From the NCBI GenBank assembly GCA_039707655.1, contig CM077665.1, positions 140,183,148-140,247,147 of the forward strand: a stretch of DNA of 64,000 bases, in the 5' to 3' direction. This DNA comes from Elymus sibiricus. Taxonomy: Eukaryota; Streptophyta; Magnoliopsida; Poales; Poaceae. The translations under genes and the position numbers were made by a program. The notes under the pieces were generated by a model that was given only the letters and a program-made list of their open reading frames with translations, had not been told where the DNA came from and ran no database searches. This document shows positions 34,819 through 46,330 of the stretch, in pieces (positions within the stretch are counted from its first letter, which is position 1; each line of letters starts with the position of its first letter).

Positions 34819-36432
34819 AGTTCACGGTGGCGTTCCCCGACGAGAGGAAGACGACCCAACTTCATGCTCGTGCTTCCCATTCTTGTTGGGGATCTACTTC
34901 CATATCCCCATGTCGGCGGCCGGTGGGAAGCGAGGAGAGGGTAGAGGGGGTGGCGCTAGGGTTGGGTGTGTCAGCGACGAGGGGACAGTGGAAGAGTGTG
35001 GACATGGCGAGAAGCGGAATGACCGATTCACGACCTGGGCACAAAAAAGGACGGGTTGGAGGGCAGCTAGGAGGCTGGCGTGCGGGCCTGACCACCCGTG
35101 TGGATTAAATGGAGCCGGTAGGGTGTAGTTGCACGCCCGACATGCGAGCGCGATGGCGGATGAGCAGAGGACGCGTGCGCGTCCGTCCAGTGTCTATCTG
35201 GACGCAAATCCGACCTAGGTTTGGGCCGGATTTGGATCGAGTCGGACGCGAAACAGACAGAAAATGGGTATGGGTGGTATCTTCTTACTATTGATTCAAC
35301 CTCTTCGGGCAAACGTTGCCACTTCCTTTATTTGAAAAAGGGGTCTAGAACTATAGTGATATGATATCTTCTTCTCTTGGTCTGGATATGTAGTTTATGT
35401 AGGCTATAACTGTTCATAGGTTGTTCGATCGCAAAAGACAACTCCCGTGCCGTTGGTTTCGTCCGTTTGAACCAAAACGGACACGCCCAAACCAGGGTCG
35501 TCTGTTGGAGTTGGCCTAAGACCCAATTACATAACTAGGGAAATTCCTCTCATTTCCTCCCCTAATCCTACGTGGCTAAAGCAATCTTTTCACTCCAGAC
35601 TTCACCGGCGAGACCGTGGATTCGCCTCCCTTCTGGTGGTGGGAAGGAAAATCACGGTGCCTCTGCCCTGGTTAGTAGTTTAGGTTAGGGTTGTTTAGTC
35701 CTCGCAAGTGCGACACTCGGGCGAATGTCAACGTTCTTCTTCGCGTTTCTCTTCTGGGCTTCGATCCTTCTCGAGTTCGTTCGTTTTGATATAGTCGGCG
35801 GAGCTTCGGCATAAATTCATGCCGTCTACTTGGGGCGATGAGGTTAGGGTTTCTCGTCATGTGGAGAGATTTGGTGTCAAATACTTCAGATCTATGCAAG
35901 GGTTCAACCAAGATGATTGCAGCTCAAGGGCGCTGGTCCTTAGCGGCATATGCACGAAGACTTTTCGGCCGTCATCGACAAGGTTAAGTCGGCTCCAGTA
36001 GGGGAACGACAAAAATGACGCGTCAACGGCTCGTTTTGACGGTAGTACTAGTCGTTCGGTGGTCTCAGAATCTCAATGTAATTTTAATTTTGTTTGAGAT
36101 GCGTTGTACTTCATACGAATTTTTACAATATATCAGTGTCTTCTCCACTGATGCTGGTAGAACTCATATGGTATATATCCTAGTTATTTTATTTACCAAG
36201 TTTTTCAACTAATAATTTAGTCCAATAATGTTACACATATTGTCTGTATGCCGCGTGTCATCTCTCCGACTTTGTACCGCCTACTTACATATTTTTTTGT
36301 GATCACGACAATTACACTATCAAAAGGGAGACAAATTGACGAAGCTAAATTTGACAGTTCTCGGACACGGAGGGCCTATCCAGGCAGTGTCCAAGTGATG
36401 TTGTGTTCGTTCCGTCCAATTGTTGTTGTTGA
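34819..36432. other. Unclassified interval, possible MULE/MITE remnant and low-copy DNA
   Basis: 34819-35120 is GC-rich with no convincing ORF. About 35130-35520 has the repeated gtccg/ggacgc/ggacacg composition and a gttggagttggcctaa end common to non-autonomous Triticeae DNA elements; its other terminus was not found. 35520-36430 has 5'-untranslated-like pyrimidine-rich sequence and then AT-rich sequence. No gene is supported. Confidence 0.4.
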
Positions 36433-36439
36433 CCGTGAA

Positions 36440-38928
36440 TGCTGTTACCGAAAAAGGCTTTCGCCCCGCTTTATATATAAAGCAAACCGCCCGAGCACAA
36501 TATCCGACAAATGTTCACAACACTCACGCACACACACACAAAGGAGTAGCACAAAACATGACGAAAGGGTTCTACTGAGGGCACAGCTCAACAAGCCCTA
36601 AAAGAAACACAAACACCCAGACACGACAGCGGGTGACATGGCCACATAGGGCTAATCCGGCTCGGGGGGTGGAGGAGGGAGCTGCGGCGCCAGGCGGAGA
36701 GCCATCGATCGAAGGTCGGCGATGATGGTGGTGATGGCGTCTCGGTCTGAAGGGCGGCTAAGCGGTCGCCAAAGCTGCAGGAAACCACATATTTTAAAAA
36801 CCGCGTCAGTCGCACGTCGGAGAGGAACGCGTTGAATCATAAGCTTATTGCGAATAGTCCAAAGAGTCCACGCGAGCACCCCAATGGTCAGCCACCTAAT
36901 GTGGCGGACCGATAGAGAGACGGACTGGAGTTCCTCAAAGAGGTTGGGGACGTTGGTGTGGCACCATTGTCCACCGACGGCTTCGCGGAAACAGCTCCAG
37001 AGGAATTGGGTCGAAACACACGTGAATAAGATGTGATTCGAGTCCTACACCGTGTCGCAAAGGGGGCATATCCCGTCCCCAGGGCCATTGCGTTTGAGCA
37101 CCTCTACCCCTGAAGGCACCCGACCCCTAAACTATTGCCACATGAAGATTCTGATCTTGAGTGGCAGCTTAATGGCCCACACGGCGGTGAGGGACAAAGC
37201 GATGGCCTGATATAGGGATTTGGTGGAGAACCGGCCGGAGGGTTCCAAACGCCAAGAGGTGCGATCCGAGGTGTTGTCGACGTCGGGAGTGTGGAGGGCG
37301 ATGCAATCAAGCATCTCTGGCCAAGCAGCAAGATCCAGGGGACCGAACGGTCGCCGAAATGCGAGGCGCCCTAGGTCCGTAAGGGCGTCCTCGACCGAAA
37401 CTCTAGGCTCCACCACGATGGAGAATAAGTCCGGGAAGCGGACAACAAACGGGAAGTCCCCAACCCATATGTCAAACCAGAAAAGCGTTGAAGACCCGGA
37501 CCCAATCGAGATGAAGGAGCCGATGCGGAGGACATGGAGCAGCTGGATGACTGACTGCCAGAACTGAGAGCCTCCGGAGCGTTGGCAAAACACGAGCGGC
37601 TGGCCCCGATGGTACTTGTTCCTAATGATGTCAAGCCAAAGACCGCCGTCACCATTGGCTATCCTCCACACCCATCTAGTCAGCAAAGCAATATTCATGC
37701 GCTTGGAGGACATGATCCCCAAACCTCCCTGGTCTCGAGGCTTGCAGATGTCGGGCCAGCTGACCATGTGGTATTTCTGCTTATCGCCCTCGCCAACCCA
37801 GTAAAATCTAGACTGGTACTTGGCAATCTCGTGGTGCAGGGTTTCGTGGAGGCTATAGAAACTCATCAGTAACAAGAGGAGGCTGGACAGGGATGAGTTG
37901 ATGAGCACGGTCCGAGCCGCCTTGGACAGCCACCTGCCCTGCCAAGGTTCGATCCGGTGTTGGAGCTTAGACACCGTCGGCCGAAGATCCTTGACGGAGA
38001 GGCGTGAGTCACTAATGGCTATCCCCAGGTAGGTTGTGGGGAAGGACCCAAGCTGGCAGTTGAGACGGTCAGCAATGCGCTGGGACTCGTCCGGAGAGTA
38101 TCCAAGGATCATAACTTCGCTCTTGTCGAAGTTGATCTTGAGCCCAGACATGTGCTAGAAGCATAGGAGGAGGAACTTGAGGTTGACCATATCATCGTCA
38201 AAGCCCTCCACCATTATAATCGTATCGTCAACATATTGCAGGAGGGAAACCCCTCCCCCTCCCACCAGCTGAGGGACAACACCACAAATATGGCCGGCCG
38301 CCTTAGCCTTATCAAGGATGGTGGCAAGGGCATCGACAACCATGTTGAACAAGAACGGGGAAAAGGGATCCCCTGTCTAACCCCACAGAGTGTGGGGAAG
38401 TACAGGCCGGCCTCCCCATTGATGTTAATCGCGGTACGGCCGGACGAGACCATCTGCATAACCCTGGTCACCCATCGATCATCGAAGCCCTTCCTGAGAA
38501 GGACTTCCCGGAGGAAGGCCTAGGAAACCGTGTCATAGGCCTTATAGAAGTCGATCTTCAAGAAGACTGCATGCTGCCACCTAGTGCGCACCTCGTGTAC
38601 GACTTCGTGAAAGACCAAGACCCCGTCCAAGGTAAATCGGCCCTGGATAAAGGTTGATTGGTTTGGATGAATGATCCGGTCAGCTAATAGGGTCACCCTA
38701 TTGGCGTACCCCTTAGTCAAGATGCGGAAAATCAAGTTGATCACCATGATCGGAAGGAACTGGCGGATGTCCGAAGCCCCCGCCACCTTGGGGATGAGGG
38801 TGACGATCCCATAGTTAAGCCGGGAGAAGTCGATGGATCCCACGTAGAACTCTTCGAAGAGGGCCATCACCTCAGGCTTAATGACGTCCCAGAAAGTCTG
38901 GAAGAACTTCACTGAAAGAGCAATAACC
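36440..38928 (-). pseudogene. 5'-truncated LINE (non-LTR retrotransposon), RT remnant
   Basis: Minus-strand frames give consecutive pieces of a plant LINE ORF2. RT begins with TLIPKV and DFYKAYDTV (38520-38890), continues with CGVRQGIPF and the catalytic QYVDDTII (near 38240), then the thumb/connection (INFDKSEVMILGY, WQGRWLSKAARTVLI, 37132-38151), and a zinc-finger-like RVT tail with CPLC near 37060, ending PPPPPEPD at 36652. Several stops and frameshifts break it. The 3' end carries the LINE-tail-like sequence with tttatatataaagc and a ccgaaaaagg terminus. CCGTGAA at 36433-36439 and 38929-38935 may be the TSD. Endonuclease and ORF1 are missing, as expected for 5' truncation. Confidence 0.85.
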
Positions 38929-38935
38929 CCGTGAA

Positions 38936-39902
38936 CGTATGGGCCAAGGCTGGCCGGATTTCTGGCTATCGTGCATGTAGGCTGCCCGAATGCACTGCAG
39001 CACACCCGATTTTTCTGAAATTGTTCTCTATTTGTTTTTCTAAAGTTTAGAGTTCACAGAGAGTGGATGAGCCTGGGCTCATCTCTGGATTACTGGGCGT
39101 TGAAGTTGGTACTGCAGCACCTAAAGCGTGCATTACCAATACTACTCCTGTCCGCTCCAAATTCATGAAGGGTACCGGCACTTCAGCTCGTCGTTCTTCA
39201 TATCGTGTTCCTTTAAATGGTACTCACTATCCTCGACGCAGCGATGCACGTTTTCAGAAAGTGGCAGTGCGAGGCGAGTGTAGCGAGCTTCATTCGAGGT
39301 CAAGCGCCCGCGGTGGAGTGGAGAAGAATGTAAGTCACAATCCTTAATCGTGTTAATCGTGCGCCGCATTAGAGATTTAGACATAGTAATTACGAAGGAG
39401 TAGGTCCCGATCGCTTACACCTGTTCATAGCCGGAGGTTTTCTCGAGTAATTTGTTTGTTGTTCATCCCTTTTCCCTGTTCGCTTACTGGCAGTTAGTAA
39501 TACGTACTGTGTATATTCAGGCTTTGTGACGATCTAATTTAAGGCTATCTGTGATCTCATTTTTGTAGCGACTTCTGTGTTCATCTCCTAGAACATAATT
39601 ATTCTATCGCCTGTACCATGTATCGTATCCTAGAACATAATTATACTAGTTTGAGTATGTGGCAGCGCCGGTTAGGTTCTGTGTATGGTGATGCGTTCAA
39701 TAGCGAAAAATGGTTTTCAATTGATAAGTGGCTCGTTGGATTCATGGTGCCTGGCATTTGAGTTTCAACCAAGTAATTTGGGTGCTGTTTGGGGGATTCT
39801 GAACATATAGATACCGTGGAGTAACGATTTTCTCAAAAGTAACTACAAATCACCCACTAAAAATCTTTCTCCTTTTTGACATCACAATTGATTACCCTGC
39901 AG
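38936..39902 (+). other. Candidate 5' exon/intron region of the cysteine-rich gene remnant
   Basis: An open stretch at 39063-39329 ends at a strong donor-like aat/gtaagt (39330), and an acceptor-like ttaccctgcag ends at 39902, one base before the next ATG context. The intervening 39330-39902 is AT-rich and intron-like, with a small direct repeat of cctagaacataatta (39586-39650). This is a tentative gene model only. Confidence 0.3.
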
Positions 39903-40213
39903 GATGGCAATTTGGGTCTTCTTCCTCCTTACCATCTTGACGTTACCTGATAGTGGGAACGGAAGCACCAATTGTGATGCAGTCTTGATCGCATCGATAG
40001 TCGAGGAACAATGCAATGGCGAGCGAGCGACAGGCTTATGCTGTGAGGTGCTGATGACAATCATTGCATCCTCGAGCGACGAACTGCCATGTCTCAAGAT
40101 GGTTCTTGACCAGCCTGAGCTTAAGTACTCGGGATTCACTAGAGGGCTCCTGCTGGACATGTCCAAGTCGTGCACTGCACCAAGGGCCCCTCCCACAGCT
40201 GACGCAACAACAG
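39903..40213 (+). pseudogene. Possible secreted LTP-like cysteine-rich protein, exon remnant
   Basis: The ATG at 39904 follows an acceptor-like ctgcag and starts a hydrophobic signal-peptide-like segment (MAIWVFFLLTILTLPDSG). The mature part has cysteines in the order C, C, CC, C, C with the spacing seen in the plant lipid-transfer/protease-inhibitor (eight-cysteine) fold, but CxC reads CLK and no eighth cysteine is seen. A donor-like cag/gtatgt ends the exon at 40213, and a possible next exon begins after ttggcag (40283) and runs into a small inverted-repeat element. It could be a degenerate host gene or a captured fragment. Expression is unknown. Confidence 0.4.
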
Positions 40214-40310
40214 GTATGTTAGTAAATGCATTATCCTATTAAATTGGTGTGTACTACTACTTAAGAATCTCTAAAATTGGCAGGTTCTGTTGGGGGGTTG
40301 TGGATATGCC

Positions 40311-40520
40311 TGAGAGCAAGTATAATAGTGAGTTATAAGTTCGCTTACATGACACTTTTGTCTATGTAAAAAAGAGAGACAAGTAAAAAGTAAATGAGTG
40401 AGCTCTCATGCAAGAGCCAACCTCTATGTGTACTCCTAGGTAAAAGCATTTAATGACAGAAAAGAGATAAAGAGATAGTAAAAAAATAATCTTATAACCA
40501 GCCTTATTGTATGAGTAATT
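40311..40520. mobile_element. Small MITE-like element
   Basis: The ends are imperfect inverted repeats: gagcaagtataatagtgagt/tataag at the left against cttata/accagccttattgtatgag at the right. It is about 210 bp, AT-rich and noncoding. The exact ends and TSD were not established. Confidence 0.4.
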
Positions 40521-40524
40521 AATA

Positions 40525-40578
40525 ATGCTAACTCTTAATGTCATGACATGACATGGCTATACTATTAAGAGTTAGCAT
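40525..40578. repeat. Perfect 15-bp inverted repeat
   Basis: atgctaactcttaat (40525-40539) and attaagagttagcat (40564-40578) are exact complements around a 24-base loop. Confidence 0.85.
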
Positions 40579-40969
40579 GCTTGTTTAAGAAATGCACAAA
40601 TGTAGTGATATGTTATCTGTCTACATGATCCTTACATGCGTTACTGTCATGGAGAAATGATGTGCACAGCGACCAATGCATGGTTGGCTAAAAATCATTT
40701 TTATTGGCAGCTTCTCTGGCCCCAAAGACAGGGATGTGGACGTGGCTAAAGCTAAACATGAGGAAACCCAGGGGGTGCTGGTGTGCCTTAGGGGTGTGCC
40801 TTAGGGACACCGAAAGCAGCTGGCAGTGGTTCTTCCGTGTGCTCGCTAAGTGATTTTCACCAGCAGGTTTCACACCTCTAGAGGACCATCAGAGGACGAG
40901 AAGAACAACTCGGTGATGGACCAAGAAGAGCAACTGCTTGAGGTGGACAGGTGGTGTTGGACTAGAGAT
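40579..40969. other. Low-copy-looking interval
   Basis: No repeats are recognised except a short duplicated gtgccttaggg (40783-40806). A gagaagaac/gaagagcaac-rich stretch at 40885-40940 looks exon-like, but no frame is supported. Confidence 0.35.
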
Positions 40970-41091
40970 GTAGGGTCACTAGTTTGTCTGCTATGTGTTG
41001 CACGATTGTGAAAAGATTTTTTCAGTTAACCTATGTTGTAGGGTGTACAGCTTGTCTACTATGTGGTGCACGGCTGTAAAGAGATGTTTTT
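40970..41091 (+). repeat. Tandem duplication, second copy interrupted by a retroposon
   Basis: 40970-41040 (ending cagttaacctatgttgtag) is repeated, with changes, from 41041 to 41091 and then 43019-43036 (cagttaacctatgttgcag) on the other side of the inserted retroposon. The unit is about 70 bases. Confidence 0.75.
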
Positions 41092-43005
41092 TTTGAAACG
41101 GGGGCAAAGATTCCCTCATCTATTAAATAAGCAGATGAGAATTGTGCAGTTAATTACAGAAAATCGGGCAAAAATCAGAACAACAAGGGCCAAGCCCACT
41201 CCATAGACTGAAACACTCAGGGCAAAGCCCACCCTAAACGACGACATGTCGACCTGCGGCCAGACAACGCAGCTCTGACTCTGACGGAGAACTCAGAAGA
41301 ACAGAAGTACAAAACCAGGCACGGCTGGCGCCACGGAAGCTCCCCGAACGGTCCACCTGCAGCCAGTCATCGTACACCACAGGACCCGCCGCCGCAGCTT
41401 CGACTCCACAGCAACAAACAATCCGAGACAATACCGTGGACACGCCGGAGAAGAGCCGACTACCGCAACCATTGCCGCGTCGCCGACCTTGCTTCCACCA
41501 TCATCGTTGCCACAGAAGTCTGGACGCCATAGTGATTCTCTCAGGGCCGCCGCCCCGACATCCATCGCTCTGTCGCGCCCAACGCAATCAACCGGCACCG
41601 CCGCCCCGACATACCACCGCTCCCCTCGAGCAGCAACGCCGCACAACCCAGCTGCCTGCATCCCACGCTGCTCAGGGCAACCGCTCGCAGACCACGAACG
41701 TCGCACCACATCCAGGGCCACCGCCCCGACGTAAAGTCAGACCGCCCCCTCTAGGGCACATTGACCGAGCCGACACCCCTACCGTCCAAGCGGGACAAGG
41801 ATGCCACCCAATCAATGTTGAGATAGAGCCCCACCTCATAGAGCTACCACTCACATTGTTCCCGAGATCGCCATCTCGACGCACAAATAGAAACCACCCG
41901 GCGCCGCCGCCCCGACGCCCACTGTTCCCGACGACGAAGAGATCCGTGCAAACTGCAGTATGCTGACTCTCCAAGGCGATGCCTCAAAGAAGGAAACAAC
42001 GTAGCCGCCGTCATCGCCCGCTTCGACCATCTGAAGCTAGAGATTTATCCCAGAGAGTCATGTAATGGAGCTCCACGGCAATGCCTTTAAGAAGGGGAAC
42101 GACGCCATGGCGCCGCCGTTGCCGGCACCGACCCAAAGTCAGGGCCGGGCTTTCGCCCGGAGTTCCACCACACCTCCGAATCCGAGCAGATCCGAAGCAC
42201 TGCACAACACACAATCCCCATGGTCGACGTCCACCGGCTCCACCTCGTGGTGCGGCTCCCCTGGCCTGCCCGCAAGCCCTCGCGACCGAAGCCGCCGCAC
42301 CACCTTCCAGATCCATGGTAGGCCGCCATCGCCATGCATCAGCAGCTGCTGGCCGTACCCGCCGCGCACCGGCCAGCCCTGCGCCCCCTTGTGCCACAAC
42401 ACCCGCAGCAGACCCACGCGACCCGGACAGGGCCAGACGGCCACCAGGCCACGCCCACCCCTGCAATCCCGTTCCGCACCATGCCAGATCGGCCAAAGCA
42501 CGGGCACCACACCCGATCCGCCGCCAGCGCCGCCGTCGCCAGCCGGCCGTGACCCACACACAGGATCCGGGCGAGAGGGCCCCGGATCCGCCGCCCCACC
42601 GGAGAATAGGAGCCCCAGCATGCCGCCGGCGCAGACCGCGTAGCTCGAGCTCGACCACGCCCGAAGCAGCAACGCTGCCACCGTCCCTTCGCCCCACTGC
42701 GTAGCTCCTTGCCATGGCCGCCTCCCCACGCTGCCCCGACTCCATCTCACGCCGGCGCACACAGCCCTAGGACCACCGTCCGCCGCCGAGCGCGAAGGCC
42801 ATCAGATCCGCTCCCGCCGCGCCGCCAAGAGGCCCGGGCTTCGCCCGGCGACGCCCTCAGGCGGCGGTGAGGGGAGGGGAGGAGGAAGGGTGGCCCTAGG
42901 TGGCCGGATTTGGGGCGCCCCGGTGCGGCCATGGAGCCGCACGGGAGCGAGAGCTGTTTTTCCGTTGTGTTGTGTGAGCTGATACCAGTTACATAATAAT
43001 GTTCG
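41092..43005 (-). mobile_element. Poly(A) retroposon (non-LTR type), 1.9 kb
   Basis: It is flanked by a perfect 13-bp duplication, aagagatgttttt (41079-41091 and 43006-43018). The left end is a T-run, i.e. a poly(A) tail on the minus strand preceded by GTTTC. The body is GC-rich with repeated ccgccccgac motifs and long open frames on both strands that look compositional. No RT is present, so it is probably a non-autonomous retroposon or LINE derivative. It is related to 43416-44050. Confidence 0.75.
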
Positions 43006-43036
43006 AAGAGATGTTTTTCAGTTAACCTATGTTGCA

Positions 43037-43344
43037 GGGGACTGAAACCACTGACGATCCAAGGGCTACATGCATTTTCTGGGTAAAACTGTGATGTCCT
43101 GAAATTTTTTCACTTGGCTCCACCTGCAATCTTGGCTTCTAGGATGTGTTCCGGTTGCTGCTTTTTAAAACTATTCTGGTGGCCAAAGCTAAACGGGCAC
43201 AGTTAGCAAATAGGACCAAAAGTACATGTTACGAAGGTCCCTACCGTGGTGTTCAATTTTTTTGTCACTACAGTGCCTATGTGATGTTTGCTCGTTTTCG
43301 TGCAAGATTGCAAGGGCATATGTGTATATGGTGATATACCAGTA
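43037..43344. other. Interval between retroposon and hAT-like element
   Basis: No gene is seen. It is continuous with the pre-insertion sequence, ending in the 8-bp target taccagta. Confidence 0.4.
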
Positions 43345-44133
43345 CAGTGGCGGAGCTTCATGGGCCAACCTGGGCGGTGCCTCCCCCCCCCCCCCCCCCC
43401 CCCCAGCTCAAAGGATTTTTTTTTTCGAAACTCGGCCCCTGAGGATCTCGATTTCTTAAAAAAGCAGAAGAGAGTTGCCCGGTTAATTTACGGAGAACCG
43501 GGCTAAAACCGTTACAACACACCCAGAAGGAAGGGCAACCCGGCCGACCTGGCACCCACAAGACCCACACACACCGCCGAGGCGAGGACACCGTCTAGGT
43601 TGCCCGCAATGTCATCGTCATCACCTCTCCTCGAGCAAGCGACTCCGACTCCAGCGCGAACGACCCGTCAAGGCCCCTCCGAACGAACGACACACAGAAC
43701 CATGCTGGCCAAAGCCACTCAATCGGCCGGCAACGTCGAGGACCAGGCAGCTCTGACCTTGGTGGCGAGCATCACAGGAGAAAAGGAGCACGTCTGGCGC
43801 CAACAAAGACCGAAGTGCCATTCGCCTGGCATCTTTGCCGCTGAGTCGCCCCGCAACGCCGCAGCTCCGACTTCACGCTCAGAAACAAGCCGACTGTTGA
43901 TGAACAAAGACCAGCCACAGACCTGCACATCTTGCCACCATCATCGTCGCCGCGCAAGTCGCGACGCCAGAACCTCCACACCGCTGGTCGGGCACCTACC
44001 GACCGCAGCGCCGTGCATGTACACCTTTGCATTAGACCAAAATTTCCACTAAAAATCAGCATATAGTGACTTTGTTTGCCCCCCCCCCCCCCCAGCCAAT
44101 GCCCCCATGACTTTAGCCCAAGATCCGCCACTG
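43345..44133. mobile_element. hAT-like non-autonomous element with a nested retroposon
   Basis: The termini are inverted repeats: cagtggcggagcttcatggg at the left, and cagtggcggatcttgggcta as the complement of the right end. The flanks taccagta and taccagtc match at 7 of 8 bases, as expected for the 8-bp hAT TSD. Runs of 22 C (43383-43404) and about 14 C lie just inside the two ends. There is no transposase. Confidence 0.7.
43416..44050 (-). mobile_element. Second poly(A) retroposon, inside the hAT-like element
   Basis: It begins with a 10-T run followed by cgaaac. It shares blocks with the 41092-43005 element, including the gcaga-gag-gttg and gttaatt-acgga/acaga-aa-cgggc stretches and the ccaccatcatcgt segment. 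The right boundary is approximate and no TSD was found. Confidence 0.55.
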
Positions 44134-44718
44134 TACCAGTCTATTGTCCATATGAGACAGAGTTTCTTTGGTATGGACGAGCAACAAACTGACAATATGC
44201 AGAAAACGACAGTTCTTTTTAAAAGGAATGTGTCATAAGTTTTTTTCTCGAGGAAACCCAACGACGAGGGGGTCTTTCCCCCTTGCCAAGCCTTATTGCT
44301 TGGAAAACGTCTGATGTTTTATTTTAGCATGGCAAATCGAACACTTGAGATGGCAAATTATGTTGTCACGATGTCGGGTATTTCTTTTGGCAAGCACAAA
44401 ATCGCGACAATATATTTTGCCACAAAAACTTTTAATTTGTCATGCTTAAAAATCTTACATTGATTTTTTAACATCCCCGTTATTGTTTTGCCTGGTTTTT
44501 CCAACTATCTTGATTGGTGGCAATGGATTGTAAGTATGTAATTCGAGGGGTGATGCTTCAACATATGCTTCTTCAACAGTTTCTAGATCTCGTGGCTATT
44601 GCGATCTTTAAAGCCTAGGATGACGGGGCGTTTGTAGGTGTTTTTTTCTTTACTATTGATCTAGTGCAATTTTAAATCTCTAACGGATGGCATACAATTG
44701 GAGGGAGAATAAGTCTAA
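44134..44718. other. AT-rich interval
   Basis: No gene is seen. Local hairpin-forming segments occur at 44265-44305 (gggggtctttccccc and ccaagccttattgcttgg). Confidence 0.4.
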
Positions 44719-46327
44719 CACTTCGTTTGGATATTAATATTCAGGCCCAGATATTGATATTGGCATTGGATTCCCCGAATTCCGTTGTTCAGATGGGCAG
44801 GGAATCAGTCCATCGAATTGGCCCGAAATATTCGATGGCCCGCTCTCAAAGCCCGCGTCTCTGTTTTCGAATTCGGAGGGGGCGAGCTAGATTTTCGCTG
44901 GTATTCGGGACTGAGCCCGCAACTTACCGCTTCGACTGCGCTCCACTAAAGGAAAGGGCACACTCGAGCGGGAGAGGAGGCGAAACAGAGGCGCTGGAGA
45001 GGAGGCGAACAGAGGCGCGGGAGCTCCCGGCGGCGCAGGTGAGACCTCTCCGCCGTCCTCCTTCTTCTCTTTTCCTTTCGGCGGATCCACTCCTCCCTGC
45101 ATCGCTTCATCTACGCGCGGTCCCATCATCCACCCCGCAACCTCACTTCCCCGCGCGGTCGCCACCCATGGCCGTCGTCTGACCGCTCCCCGTCCCTTGC
45201 CGGATTGGACGGCAGCCTCTCCCCCCATGGCCACTTCTTCCTCAAGTACCATGGCCACTTCTTCCTCAAGCCCCATGGCCATCGTCCCCTATCCCCATGC
45301 CTAACCCTAACACAGAAACCCTAATCCATTCTAATCCCCACCCATATGTGTTTGTTTACTCATCTATTTTTTCTTTCGATGAACAACAAGTCAGTGGATG
45401 GTCTGAAGGTTTGGATTGGAGCATGGATCCCCAGCAGCAAGATGAAAGGTAATTGAAGAACCCATCATTGCTTTGTTAGGTGTGTGATGCTTGATGGATG
45501 TGCAATTTGTTTCTTCATCGGATGTGCAATATGTTGATTCGAATACTGTAGAAATGATTGACGCCTAATTATTTAATTATTGTGTAGTTCCATGTTGTCA
45601 GATCAAGTAGACATGATTTCTTACATAACTGAGGAGAACAAAAGGAGAAAGAGGAAAAGGATAATCTTGACAGAACTTTACTTTGAATCGGTTCTTCTCG
45701 GAATGGCATACCTTATTTCACAGAGAGCACCTCGTGGATTAGTAGTTTTAGTGATGATGAGCACAAATACACACTTAGGAAGTACTTGTTGAAAGATATG
45801 TATGATGGCTCAAAAGTGGCATGCTATGATCAACTTCGTTTAATGAAAAGAAACTTTCATGATTTGTGCACCATGTTGCGTGAGAGGTGTGGTCTACGCG
45901 GTAGTGTGTACAAGTGCTGCTGCTGTTGTGTAAGTGTTATTGTTGCTGTATATGTGATGCTGCTGCTGAATAAGTGCTGATGTGTATGTGCTGCTGCTAC
46001 TGTACAAGTCATGTTGATGTATAATTGTTGGTTTTGCGTAAGTTATCTACTTTATAACAGTATTCTTCATATATAATCATTCATAATATATATATTGCAA
46101 ATAGTTTATTTTCAAACATTACATCAGAGTTCAATTTTCATCATATGACAACTGATCAATTCCAATGTAGAGAATGACAATCCAAACAAGCTTCAGAATT
46201 CCAAGTCAATTTTGTGCACATCCAAACAGCATAATTTGGGTTCAATGTCAATATCAAAGTCAAGGAGATTTGATATTGGGTCCAATTCAATTCCATGGCC
46301 CTGAATATGAACATCCAAACAAAGCTT
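44719..46327 (+). mobile_element. PIF/Harbinger-like element, internally deleted
   Basis: The ends are inverted repeats sharing cgtttggat/attaatattcagg at the left and tgtttggat/gttcatattcagg as the complement of the right end, flanked by TAA (44716-44718 and 46328-46330), the classical PIF/Harbinger target. The interior holds a GC-rich segment with a duplicated ccatggccacttcttcctca unit (45225-45265), a transposase remnant (45580-45918) and a CTG-rich stretch (45910-46010). Confidence 0.75.
45580..45918 (+). pseudogene. PIF/Harbinger transposase N-terminal remnant
   Basis: Two frames give a basic segment (TEENKRRKRKR) and, after a frameshift near 45790, the segment LLKDMYDGSKVACYDQLRLM followed by FHDLCTMLRERCGLRGSVY. 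This pattern is characteristic of the region before the DDE core in PIF/Harbinger transposases. The sequence then degenerates into CTG repeats, so the catalytic DDE part is missing. It is nonfunctional but useful for classifying the element. Confidence 0.65.
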
Positions 46328-46330
46328 TAA

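Noticed and set aside
35130..35520. Complete MITE
   Set aside because: Only one end with typical composition was recognised. No inverted partner or TSD was found.
42011..42760. Long open frames on both strands (up to 249 codons)
   Set aside because: They overlap in several frames of a GC-rich retroposon, lack any motif and are explained by low stop-codon frequency.
43383..43404. Biologically special poly-C tract
   Set aside because: Homopolymer length is prone to sequencing and assembly error, so no function is inferred from it.
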